A stretch of DNA of 64,000 bases, taken from Anas platyrhynchos. Its lineage: Eukaryota > Chordata > Aves > Anseriformes > Anatidae. How positions within the stretch are numbered: position 1 is the stretch's first letter; the number at the start of each line of letters is the position of its first letter. Made by a program: the position numbers and the translations under genes. This document shows positions 1-10,500 of this stretch, one piece after another. The stretch covers positions 9,015,501 through 9,079,500 of the forward strand of contig NC_092613.1 in NCBI RefSeq assembly GCF_047663525.1, read 5' to 3'. The notes under the pieces were generated by a model, which did no database searches, was not told where the DNA came from, and worked only from the letters and a program-made list of their open reading frames with translations.

Positions 1-417
1 TATGTGGCACCCCTCACGTCAACTATTTCTCAGGCTCCCTACACGTTTCAGCACAGCAGCCCCGTGCATCCCCACCTGGCAGCAGCAACTGCAAATGCAC
101 ACCTGTCCAGCCAGCCACATATGTACACTTACGCTCCAACCACTGCTGCACCACTGGGCTCCACCACCTCCATCGCCCACCTGTTCTCCCCTCAGGGCTC
201 TTCACGGCACACCCAATACGCTGCACACCCTAGCACACTTGTCCACCAGGTCCCTGTGAGTGTTGGTCCAAGTCTGCTGACTTCTGCAAATGTTCCACCT
301 GCCCAGTACCAACACCAGTTTGCTCCCCAGTCCTATATTGGTGCTTCCAGAGGATCTGCTATTTACACTGGATATCCGCTGAGCCCTACAAAGATCAACC
401 AGTACTCATACTTGTAG
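1..417 (+). CDS. HIPK1: HIPK1 C-terminal coding end (partial, 5' end outside window)
   Basis: This is the carboxy-terminal part of a homeodomain-interacting protein kinase, a nuclear serine/threonine kinase that phosphorylates transcription regulators. The frame is open from base 1 and gives 138 codons before the TAG at 415-417. The segment is rich in Ser, Thr, Tyr, His, Pro and Ala, lacks any kinase motif, and ends in INQYSYL, which is the conserved tail of HIPK1/HIPK2-type proteins. The kinase domain and homeobox-interacting region would lie upstream of the window. HIPK1 is preferred over the close paralogue HIPK2 because the next genes are OLFML3 and SYT6, the known neighbours of HIPK1 in vertebrates. 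The family call rests on the tail sequence; the paralogue call is inference from gene order. No splice acceptor is visible, so this is taken as part of the last exon. Confidence 0.9.
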   Translation, partial: YVAPLTSTISQAPYTFQHSSPVHPHLAAATANAHLSSQPHMYTYAPTTAAPLGSTTSIAHLFSPQGSSRHTQYAAHPSTLVHQVPVSVGPSLLTSANVPPAQYQHQFAPQSYIGASRGSAIYTGYPLSPTKINQYSYL

Positions 418-2472
418 TTCCTAGTAGAACACTGTCCTGCAATAGGCCTGAGAGATTGGAGAAGGATTTCAGGTGAACCTTTACCTGGTAATGACTGCCT
501 GGCTTTTGTTTCTCCCTTCTCTGCTGGTATGTTGTTCAAAAATGTCTCTAGTGAGTTCAGTCACTAACTGAGGCAGCATGCTTTGTTACCAGTACGAGGG
601 TCACTAATTAAGTTTTTAAAGTTTTACTTACTTTTTATAAATGCTTTTAAAAAGTTCATGGTCACATTTATTTAAAATTGTTCTGTTATGCTAATGAGAA
701 GGGGAAGGAAAATCATTGTCTTGGAAGACAGATCCTGATGATTTTTTTTAACTTGGATAATTTAAACAAAAAGACTAGCAGATTATTTTTTCAGCAGCTT
801 GCACAAATCCATATTGCCACTAAAAATGTAATGCACATTTATCTTGTTGTGTTGCTATGACAGTTTTAAAATCAAGTTTAGTGTTTTAATTTTTGTTTTC
901 TATTTTAATTTGTCTCTGACAAATTGCTGGCTCTGTAAAAGCCGTTACATCTCCGTATATGTTACTGTCAAAGTTTTGTGTTTACTTCTGTTGTTTTTTT
1001 TTTGTTTGTTTTGTTTTGGTTTTTTTAATTTTTAAGGACTGGTAGAGACAGCTGCCTTGTACTAGCAACATTATATATTCAGGAATCAACATAAACCCTG
1101 AAATCTGTTTTGTTTTTTCTTGAAAATTCTGCATTTCCACAGCATAGTCAAATTTTTATTGCATTCATTGAAGAACTCTTAAGTTTTTTGAACTTTATTC
1201 AAGATCTCACTGTGTAACAGAGCTCAACATCTTTGCAAGGATGCTGTAGTCTTCAGTTGAGAATGAATAGTGCCACACTGCTCTAAAATTTGGTTTCTGC
1301 AGCATATTAGATGCTGGCCCTAAAATGGAGCTGGATTCCTTCACAGAAGCACAGGACTTTTTTGTTCTGTTTTTCTTAATATTTTTCTTCACATGATTCA
1401 TTTAGGAGGGAGTTGAACAATTTAAAATACAATGAAACATCACTGTATTGATGTGTACAGCTTTTTATACTCCTGTGAGCGTATCCTCCTGGATATGTCA
1501 ACAGCTACTTTAAAGCGCTCTTAATAAGACTTGTATACAGTACATGCATGTAGGAATTGAGGAAAAAAAAAAGAGAAAAAAGAAAAAAAAAATCCAGATT
1601 TTAAAGTTTATTACTGAATTTAAAACTATTTTAGAAGTTTTGTATTGGTGGTGTTTTAATATTTTACATAAAATGAAATATGTACATATTGATTAGAAAA
1701 ATATAACAAGCAAAACTTCCTGCTAACCCCAAATGTTCTGTCTTTGTAATCAAAATGTGTAGTGATTATACTTGAACTCTGTACTTAGTGTTTGTCTAAT
1801 TCTTAAACGTTCCTGGGGATGGAGTTTGATGTATCCTTTGTATTTAAACCAAAATGAATTGATTCATGTTGGAATGTATGTGATATAATGCAATGGTTAG
1901 AGCTCATCACTGTAGCACTGAAAGAGGAGTAGAGCTTCATGAGAGAAAAGGATACCTTCTGATTTGTTTTGCACAGGTATGTGTGATGAAGAGTTGTTTG
2001 GTGTGTCCCCTTATTGTAGTGCCTTAAATGATGATGTAGTGTGAATAGAGTTTACAGTGAGCTTGCCTTATGAGGGACCAGCAAGCCCCCGTCGAATTGA
2101 AGCAATTCACTAAGCTTATCACAGCAAGAACAGCAGTATGTTGCATAGGTGCATTGTTCTCGGTTTTAATGCTATCATAAAAAGCTACATTTTTGTTTGG
2201 AGTGAAGCGATGTTCCCTTAAAGCTTTTCCTTGAAATGGCACATGTACTGTTAGATGTCTGTCAGTGCATTTCGAATAGGGTAGTGCTGGGAATGCATTG
2301 GAATGTTTAGTCTAATATTGCAGAAGTGATTAAATATGTGCAATCACTTTTTATTAGATTAGTGTGGCGTTACCTTCCCCCACGTTAATAGCAGACATTT
2401 CTTGTAAAATATTGCTAGCTTGGTGATAGAATATTTATACCAAAGAGAGCCTGCTGTAAAGCACATAATACC

Positions 2473-2478
2473 ATTAAA
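2473..2478 (+). terminator. Possible proximal poly(A) signal (ATTAAA)
   Basis: An ATTAAA hexamer lies inside the long HIPK1 3' UTR and is followed by a T/GT-rich stretch. A canonical AATAAA at 2674-2679 is a second proximal candidate. Either could give a shorter HIPK1 3' UTR; there is no direct evidence of use. Confidence 0.3.
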
Positions 2479-4560
2479 GTTTTATAAAGCTACTGCTAAT
2501 GTGGAATTGTTGGGAAGGTTTGTCAGCTGTATGCCTAGTTAGTGTGCAGAGGAAATACTCAGTTTTCATAATCAGTGGAGTTTTTAAACTACACTTTGTT
2601 TTCTTGGGTCCCTTGTACTAGGAATTATTTCTCATCTTCAGTATATAGGCTTAAGTATCTTGTCCAAGTGGATAATAAACTCGCTTGAGCGGTAGTATTA
2701 CTGCAGCAATAAGAGGTTTTGGTAACCTTGAATCCCAGTTCATGTTCCGTCCCAGTGGAAAACAGGCCAGTTCTCTGACCAGTATGTGAAAAGGGCAAAA
2801 TTAATTTCTGAAATTGTTTTTTTTTTTTACTGATAGAAGAAAGTCTGGACTGACCTGAAATTGATGAACTGTTAAAGGTTTGGTATCTCCTTCATTAGAG
2901 GGATCAAGGACTTCTGAACTGGACAGTAGCATTAGTGACATTGTTGTTCGGTGTATTTCTAGTCAGAGCACTTCTGTAAAAGTGAGGATAACCAACTGAT
3001 CTTGCTATTTTATATCATGGGTGTAAACTATGCTCTTTGTTGCTGTAAGCACTTTCTTTTTTCCATATTACATTGCTTGTTTTCAGTACTTACTGTGAGA
3101 TACCTCTTGGGTACAGAGTTGTGCCTTTCCATCAAAAGGCAAAGCAAGTTCCAGTTCTTGTGTTTCAGGAAAACTTCATGGCCTGTTTCACAACTAGTAA
3201 AGTGTTTTGTGTGCACTTGTAACAGGAAAAAAGACCGCTAGCACAATGTGCTAAAAATTTGAAGAAATTTCCCACTCCTCTGCTCCCACTTCCCACCCCA
3301 AAAAAAGCAGTTTAAAACGATCATTAAACTCAGTCAAATGTATTCCCAAAGCACAGTATCATCTCTTGGCACTCTCCTAGTTTCCAAAAGTATTGGAACA
3401 AAGAGGACAAGATGGAAACGACATGGGGAAATTGAATCATTCTCTATGTACAACATGTTGGTATTCCTGAAATTCCTCTGTGAAACACGGCATAAAACAG
3501 CCAAACAAAAAAGCCACCCCAGCAGGACCAGGTTTTCCCCTCAGCACGCTGCCTTCACAAGCGTGGCAGATCTCAGTCTGGCCCCTGGTATGTGCTGCCC
3601 GATGTAAGTATATTGTAGTTGGCTCTAAGGAGACGCATCCCTTCTTCCCATGCATATACAGCTTTCAAATTAGTTTAAATAATCGACTGTCCTCATTTTC
3701 AGAGCTGCTACGCATTTTGCAAAGAAATATGCTCTCTCTGGGTAGAAATTGGAGTACTCCTTAATCACTATTTTTCTGAAATAGTTTGGGATTCACCCTT
3801 TGAATATTTGGCAACCACAGTCCCATCTAGATTCATTCATGTGATCCATGAACTGTTGTTAAATCAGAGTTGTTCCTGACCTGTATTCACAGCTGTGATA
3901 GCCACTGCAGAGGCAATGTCTGAAGCTTTCCTGCTTAGCACCTAGTTGATGGGATGCAGTAATTAACCTCTGACTCAGCAATTTCTTTTAGTACACGAAA
4001 CTAAATTGCTTCTAAATGACAGGATTGGCACAGCCCTGCTTTCTTCTTATTTTATTTAAACTTCTGAATGGTGCCGCATGTCCACATGGTTGTTTGTTGC
4101 TAAACTTTATATAATGTGTGATTTCAGATTCAGCTTGAAATATATCTATCTCACTACATGTAGCAGTACATTATATGTAATGTTAGTATTTCTGCTTGAA
4201 TCCTTGATATTGCAATGGAATTCCTACTTTATTAAATGTATTTGATATGCTAGTTACTGTGTAAAATCTAACTTTCTTTTATGGTTGTGCTCTTCCTTTT
4301 TACAGGCCGCTAGATACAGGTAGTTTCTGAATTACTGATCTATGTTTGTATTGCTGATGTACTTAGGGGGTATGTAAAAATCATTTTAACAAAAGAAATA
4401 GATATTTAAAAATTTAATACTAACTATATGGGAAAAGGGTCCATTGTGAAAACATAGTTTATCTTTGGATTCAATGTTTGTCTTTGGTTTTACAAAGTAG
4501 CTTGTATTTTAAGTATTTTCTACATAATATGGTAAAAATGTAGAACAATTGCAATGCATC

Positions 4561-4566
4561 AATAAA
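4561..4566 (+). terminator. Distal poly(A) signal of HIPK1
   Basis: Canonical AATAAA, followed within about 30 bases by a T-rich sequence, at the right edge of the AT-rich UTR and just before the CpG island. It is the last good signal before the OLFML3 promoter, so it is the most likely distal end of HIPK1 transcripts. Confidence 0.7.
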
Positions 4567-4659
4567 AAGGGTTAATTTTCTGTACTCTATTCATTTGCTC
4601 ACTTTAATAGAAAAGGGGAGAGAAAACGTTTCCACCTTATCCGGGACGAAGCAGGAGCA

Positions 4660-6010
4660 CCAGGGATGCTGCTCACCGCGGCAGGACGGCCCCGGGGGGG
4701 GAGCAGGCACCGGGGGGCGCCTCGTAACGCGGCTGCGGGGCCGGCGTCGCCCCGGGCCCAGGAGCGCTCGGGGCCGTCCCGGGGCCGAGGGAAGCTTCTC
4801 CCGCAGCCGCCCGAGCTGCGGGGCTGCAGCAGCGCCCCCCGGCCGGGCCCGGTGCCGCCCCCCAGCCGCTCCCAGCGGCCCGGGCTCGGCCGTCCCTTCG
4901 CACCTCGCCCGCGACGGCTCCCCCAGGAGGCACGGGACGCGGCTCGGGGGGGGGGGGGGGCTCCGGGGCCCGTCTCGCCCGGCGGCCCCCGAGCACCGAA
5001 GGGGCCGAGCCGCGGGGCGCCAGGGGGCAGGCGCGCACCGTGCGCGGCACCGCGGAACGGCGGCACCCGGGGAGCCGCGGCCGGGCCCTGGGGCGGGGGG
5101 GGGGTCCCGGCTTGGCGGGGGCCGCTGCCGCGGGCAGCCCTGGGCAGCGCGGGGCTGCGCGGCGGCCCCGGCCCCGCCGCCCGTCCCGAAGGGGTTAAGG
5201 CGCCCGGGGCCGGTGTCGCGGGGGGCGCAGCCTCCCCCCCTCCCCGCTCCCCATCTGGTTTCCATCGGGGCCGCGGGAGGCCGCAGCATTCCTGAGCGCT
5301 GAGCTGGAGGCGGCGCCGGCCGCAGTCTCGGACGGCCATGGGGCCCTGGCGCTGCTGCCTGCTGCTGCTGCCGCTCCTCGCCGCGGCCCCGCGCGCCCAG
5401 CAGCAGCTCATGGAGTACGTGGAGCGGCGCCTCGCCCTGCTCGAGGTACGGAGCGGGCTCCGCGCCGCTTCCCCCGCGGACCGGCGGGGCCGGGAGCGGG
5501 CCCGGGGCGAGGAGGAGCGGGGACGGGGGCGGGAGCGGAGCCGTCGGGGGGCCCCCGCGCGGCGCGGTGCGGGAGCGGTGCTGGGAGGGGGGAGGGGGGG
5601 CCGCGGGGGGACCCGGGGGGGAGCGGGAGGGTCGCGGGCACGGGACGCGAGCGCCGGGGGAGCCGCGGGGGGCTCCCGCCGTCGGGCGCGGGGGCCGGGG
5701 CGGCTGCCACGCGTGGGCCGTGCCGCAGCTCCCCCCCCTCCCCCCGCGCCCCCTCGGCCTCCCCAGGAGCGGATCTCGCAGTGGCACGAGCAGAGCAGCC
5801 GCTACTCCACGGAGCTGCGAGACTTCAAGAACCAGGTGCTGGGGATGCTGGAGGCTGCCGAGAAGGAGCGGGAGGCGCTGCGGGCGGAGGCGGAGGGCGC
5901 GGCGGTGCGCGTGGACCGCCTGGAGCGCGAGGTGGACTACCTGGAGACACAGAACCCCGCACCGCCATGCGTGGAGGTGGACGAAACGCTGATGGAGAAG
6001 CAGGTGGCCA
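4660..6010. promoter_or_regulatory. CpG island with OLFML3 promoter
   Basis: A sharp block of very high G+C with dense CG dinucleotides begins at about 4660, covers the OLFML3 start codon, intron 1 and most of exon 2, and fades near 6010. No clear TATA box is seen just upstream of the start codon, consistent with a CpG-island promoter. The transcription start is not marked, but the 5' UTR should lie a little upstream of 5338. The block includes runs of 15 G (4946-4960) and 10 G (5095-5104) and many shorter G-runs that could fold as quadruplexes. Boundaries are by eye. Long open frames on both strands here are a side effect of the lack of A/T-rich stop codons. Confidence 0.8.
5338..5445 (+). 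CDS. OLFML3: OLFML3 coding exon 1
   Basis: Encodes residues 1-36: signal peptide and the start of the coiled coil (ends ERRLALLE). The donor is GAG|GTACGG, phase 0. Confidence 0.93.
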
Positions 6011-7277
6011 CGGCTAAGCAGAGGAAGAACGAGAAGTACACCAAGCTGACCGGTGAGAGCCTGCTGTGACTTCTCAGCGGGGTGGCCCCGGGTGCAGGGT
6101 TGCCCCAGGCTCGGTCACATCGTGGCATTGACTCCCCAGCGGGGTCTGTGGTGTCTGTGGCACAGAGCCCTGGACGCCTGCAGCTGCCCGGGAGCTGCGT
6201 GCAGAGCCCAGGCCAGAGCCTTGGGCATCTCCCTGGCTGAGCTGGGCTGGGCTGGGGGTGGCTCCCCTAGCCCAATGCACAGGAACAGAATGGGGCTTAC
6301 TGGTGCCAGCGGGGATGGCACTGCAGCCTCTGCAGCAAGTTTGCAAGGGAGTTGCCTGGGGACTGGGGTGGGACACACCGAGACCTGTGTGCATTGAGCA
6401 CAGGGTGACCCCAGCACGGGGCAGGAACAGGAACCTCCCTGCCTGCAGGGCCGGGTGGCTTTCAGGCTTTCACAGCTGCTCAACTCTTGCAGATTGCAGC
6501 GACACCATTGCGAGCGTCAGAGCCATGAAGATCCTGAAGCGTTTTGGCAGCTCCTCAGGTCTCTGGACCAAGGATGCTGCAGGAAACTCTGAGAAGATCT
6601 ACGTCTTTGATGGCACTGCCAACGACACGGTGTATGTCTTCCCCCGCATGCGGGAATTCACCCTCTTCTCTGCCACACGCAAGGCTGCCCGCATCAAGCT
6701 GCCCTACCCCTGGGTGGGCACTGGGCATCTTGTCTATGACGGGCACCTCTACTACATCCGCCAGCAGGGCCCCTTCCAGGTGATCAAGTTCAACTTGGCC
6801 AACAAGACGGTGGTGGACAGCTCGGTGTTCCCAGCCGAGGAGCAGATTCCTGTCTTCGGGCTCTCCCCCTTCACCTACATTGAGATAGCAGCAGATGAGG
6901 AGGGGCTCTGGGCCATCTACGCCACCAAGGAGAATGAGAAGAACATATGCCTGGCCAAGCTGGACCCCACCTCGCTTGACATCGAGCAGATGTGGGACAC
7001 GCCATGCCCACGGGAGAACGCCGAGGGCGCCTTCGTGGTGTGTGGGGCGCTGCACGTGGCCTACAACACCCGCCTGCCCAGCCGCTCCCGCGTGCAGTGT
7101 GTCTTTGATGTCAGTGGGACGCTGGCCCCCGAGGATGCCTCCCTCGTCTACTTCCCCAAGCGCTACGGCTCCCACTCCAGCATGAAGTACAGCCCCCGGG
7201 AGAGGCAGATCTATGCTTGGGATGACGGCTACCAGATCATCTACCGCATGGAGATGAAGAAGAAGCTGGAGGTCTGA
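5338..7277 (+). CDS. OLFML3: OLFML3, olfactomedin-like protein 3 (3 coding exons)
   Basis: This gene encodes a secreted olfactomedin-family glycoprotein, a scaffold-type extracellular protein linked in the literature to BMP signalling and dorsoventral patterning. Coding exons are 5338-5445, 5767-6052 and 6493-7277, joined by consensus GT-AG introns in phases 0 and 1, giving 392 residues (human protein about 406). Residues 1 to about 20 form a leucine-rich signal peptide. Residues of about 22-110 are charged and heptad-like, a probable coiled coil (ERRLALLEERISQWHEQ, then VDRLEREVDYLETQ). From Cys133 to near the end is the olfactomedin domain, with WTKD, PYPWVGTGHLVYDG, FPAEEQIPVFGL, ADEEGLWAIYA, WDTPCPRENAEGAFVVCG and YAWDDGYQIIYRMEM. 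Two N-glycosylation sequons (NDT, NKT) are visible. The start has a good context (GCC before ATG, G after). It begins only about 0.77 kb after the HIPK1 poly(A) signal. Confidence 0.95.
5767..6052 (+). CDS. OLFML3: OLFML3 coding exon 2
   Basis: Encodes residues 37-131 plus the first base of codon 132, covering the rest of the coiled-coil region. The acceptor is CCCCAG|GAG after a C-rich tract; the donor is G|GTGAGA, phase 1. The sequence reads through without a gap relative to the family (ERISQWHEQSSR to QRKNEKYTKLT). Confidence 0.93.
6493..7277 (+). CDS. OLFML3: OLFML3 coding exon 3 (olfactomedin domain)
   Basis: The acceptor is TTGCAG|AT; with the G from exon 2 it makes Asp132. The exon carries the whole olfactomedin domain and stops at TGA 7275-7277. 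Only one stop-free frame spans it, and it matches the family over its full length. Confidence 0.95.
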
Positions 7278-7517
7278 GGGGCCACGGCAGGGCCCCCCAA
7301 CACCTCTGGCAGCCCTGCCCCAGTGAGCGCAGCCCTGTCCCTCCTGCCCTGGCATGGGGTGGCACTTCTGCCCCGTATCCCATCACTGTGAAAGGGTGAA
7401 ATGCTGGACGCCCGCCCCAGGCCTCCCTCCACCTGCCAGCATGGGGTGTCCCTGCCTATGACCTCTCTGAAGAAACCTGGACTAATTAAACAAGGCTTTC
7501 TTCTCTGTGATACATTG

Positions 7518-7523
7518 AATAAA
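7518..7523 (+). terminator. OLFML3 poly(A) signal
   Basis: AATAAA about 240 bases after the stop codon, followed by a GT-rich region. This implies a short 3' UTR of roughly 7278-7540, which fits a compact gene. Confidence 0.8.
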
Positions 7524-7540
7524 TGCTATGCAGCTCACTG

Positions 7541-10500
7541 CAGCCACCTGCTTGGGGGGAGCATGGGGTGCTGGGGCCAGGCTCCAGAGCAGTGAGCTCC
7601 ACACTGCCCCGGTCACCCCGCAGGGCTGTTCCCAAGAGTGGGGTGTCTGTGCAGGGCTGGCCAGGGCAGTGAGTATGGCAGCAGCTTGGGGGGGTGTGGG
7701 CAGGGGGCCTGGTGGTCAGGCAGGGCATTAGGCCAGGGCTTTGGCACTTCTGAGCCAGGCCAGGGTCTGCCTGTTTTGTATGTACAGAACTGTGAGCAAA
7801 CAGCAAAATCCATTAATCTGAGAGGACAACTGGAGATTTTCTTCACGTGTTGGTGAGCCATCCTAGCCAGCAGTCACCAGATGTTGCTGATATTCCCAGT
7901 TTATGTCTAATGAAGCACAGTTGTCTTCCCTCTGCAGTCACAGGGTTGTCACAAAACCCATTCCTATGGCCCTCAGTCCCCCAGGTCTCTTCCCATCCCC
8001 GCTTTGTGGCGATGAAACCTGTGTGGCTCCATGGTGGCAACACCCGAGCCCCAGAGGAGATGGGGGCAGGACGGGGCTGGTGCTGGAGCCCCTTGGGCAG
8101 CAGTTCTGGCTCTGTCAGGCCTGAAGTCCCCCCAGGCTCTGAGCAGGGGGGCTGGGGGCTGCAGCAGGCACATGCTGGGCACGGACATGAGCAGAGCACC
8201 AGGAGGGCCCTGGGCACAAAACGGGGCTTGGCCTTGGCCACCCACAGCTGGCAGCAGCATTGAGTGCCACTGTGCCACGTCCCACCAGTCCCTGCCACAT
8301 CACCCAGCAGCAACTGCCCCAGGTACTTCCACTCGCACCTCATCCCTTGGCAATGCAGGACTTGGCCCAGAGATGCCAGAGGTCATCCAGAAACCCAGAC
8401 ATTCTGTGATTTATTCCTGTCACAGTTGCTCCAGATGCCTGAGAACACAGAGGCTGAATTACGAGGTGTCTGTGTGTCATTAAGCACGCTTTTTTCACAT
8501 TAGAAATCAGGTCTGGGTACAAACGCTCAGTATATGAAGCTGGGAGCTTACCTGGCCAGGTGAGGATTCCTCCTGCTGGTGTGGCGCAGGGCCGCCCAGG
8601 GAAGTGGTGGGGAGCACGGTAGCAGCACATACAGGGGCTCTGGGGGCTGTGGCCGTGGTGTGAAGGGCCACGAGCCCTCCTGAGCCACAGCACCGCCACA
8701 CCGTCCCCGCGCTGCTGAAAAGCCAGGCCTGCCTTGAGAGATGCTGTCCTGCAACGTGGAGGTGACTCGATACTTGCTTCACATTCTGTATTATAATTAT
8801 ATTGATTGCACAAGAAAAATGTTTAAACACACACTGATTGTAATTGGGTGGTGCTGAAAGTTCAACACAGTGCAAATCAAGCAGAGAAATAATCCAAGAG
8901 AGAAGAATGATGCGAACCGTCAAGTTAATTTATAGCCCTTTTCAAGATCAATAACTACAGTAACAGAAATACAATTTTCAGAAATTGCACAGTTGTAAAT
9001 AATTATGCCAATGATTTCTCTGGCTTGAATTAAAACTGGTGGGGCAGCAATGATTCTTACACCAGAAAACATCTAACCTGAAACAGCATTCCTGCAACAT
9101 CTGACGGTCACTGCCGCAGATGCCAGTGCTCGCCTTGGCATCAGTGGCATGAGGAACAGACGGCAGCTGCACTGGCAGGCTTTTGGTTGTCCAGAGTAGC
9201 ACAAATTCATCAAACGTTTTAATGTCTTTGGAGAATCTGGCCGATTAGGATTCACCTTGCCATTGCAGGAGGAGCACAACGCCCTGCAGCTGGCCTGTGT
9301 TGCACAAAGCTCCTCTCCGGAGCCCTGGGGAGCAGACGGGAAGGCCAGCCTGTGCACAGTGACAAACGTGGCTCTTCCGTGAGAGCTGAGAACCTGTGAT
9401 TTACTCATAGAAAACTGCTCATGGAACGAGGCAAATGGTTTTCTCTCCACTGCCTTGTGGCTGTGCTGCAGATGCAGCCCCTCCAGCTGCAGCTTTACCC
9501 AGGCTTGCAGCCCCCAGGCAGCAACCACGGTTTTGGTGCATCCTGAGCACTATGGATGACAGCCATGGCCTGAACCACCTGGTGCACCTAGCAGACCAGG
9601 ATGCCATGACGCAGGAAAGTGGGGATGCTTGGGAAGCATTTACTAGCGTGGGAAGTTGCAGCTTTTGGGGCAGGAGGGCTGCCTGCTGCTACCCTGTAAA
9701 GTGCCGACACGACAAACGCTGCCTGCCCTCACCCACAGAATTTGTTTTGTACAAACACTTTTGGAATGAGGCAAAATGGAAAAATAACTGCAGTGTCTGA
9801 TCGGCTTATAAAACGCAGTACTTATCTAGCACTCCACATCTTCAAAGTACTTCAAGAAACATCAACAAATTAATCCTCAGAATAACCCTGTAAAGCAGAA
9901 CAGCATTATCTGCATTTGCTGCCAAACCCTTAGACAAAAATCATGTTTGATCTGTAAAAGTGGTTCCACTCTGAGCTGGCTGAAGGGAGCTCGGGCGAAG
10001 CGTGGCTGCCTCTGTGCAGCATCTCCTGTGGCCAGTGGGCTGAGCAGGCCCCAAGCCCCCGGCCCACAGCTGCCCTCACCAAGAAGAAAGACATAAAGGC
10101 CAGAGATCACCTCCTGCTAGGTTTTATTGATTTCTCTTTTTCTTGCTTAAATATTTATCAACCTCATTAAGAGGAAACAAAGGTTGTGCCACAGGTAATG
10201 GGGCTGCCAGGACGCCGAGTGCCCTGATAAACATTAATTACCCCCCACCTGCATCTCTGCCCCTGGGGGGGGAGCAGGGCGGGTGAGGGACACACAATGA
10301 CACCTGCATTTAAACCCTGGGGCTCAAGATCTGCTCCACTGACCTTGCCCCTGTTTCTGCTGCCAGGTGCAGCTCTGCCCCAGCCCTTTCCTGGCACTGC
10401 TCACACCCTCTGTGTCTTCCCCTCCCGGAGCTTCCCTAAGCCCCCTGCCCCTATTGGGAACAGGGTTTTCCTTAGCTTGTGTGGCTGATCCTTCCTCACT

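Larger units (their letters stand above)
418..4585 (+). other. HIPK1: HIPK1 3' untranslated region
   Basis: About 4.2 kb of AT-rich sequence follows the HIPK1 stop codon and runs to just past the AATAAA at 4561. It contains many ATTTA motifs, T-rich runs and poly(A) stretches (for example 1562-1592), which is typical of a long regulated vertebrate 3' UTR. No open frame in it resembles a known protein. HIPK family mRNAs usually carry multi-kilobase 3' UTRs, so the length is plausible. The exact cleavage point is not visible and the end is approximate. The composition changes sharply to GC-rich at about 4660. Confidence 0.75.

Noticed and set aside
4591..5787. 398-codon Pro/Arg-rich open frame on the minus strand over the OLFML3 CpG island, with similar long frames in other phases
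   Set aside because: High G+C removes stop codons in all frames. The translation is low-complexity, lacks domains and overlaps the true OLFML3 exons.
9435..9800. 121-codon plus-strand frame in the OLFML3-SYT6 interval
   Set aside because: No recognisable domain or promoter, and opposing frames of similar length overlap it, as expected from composition.
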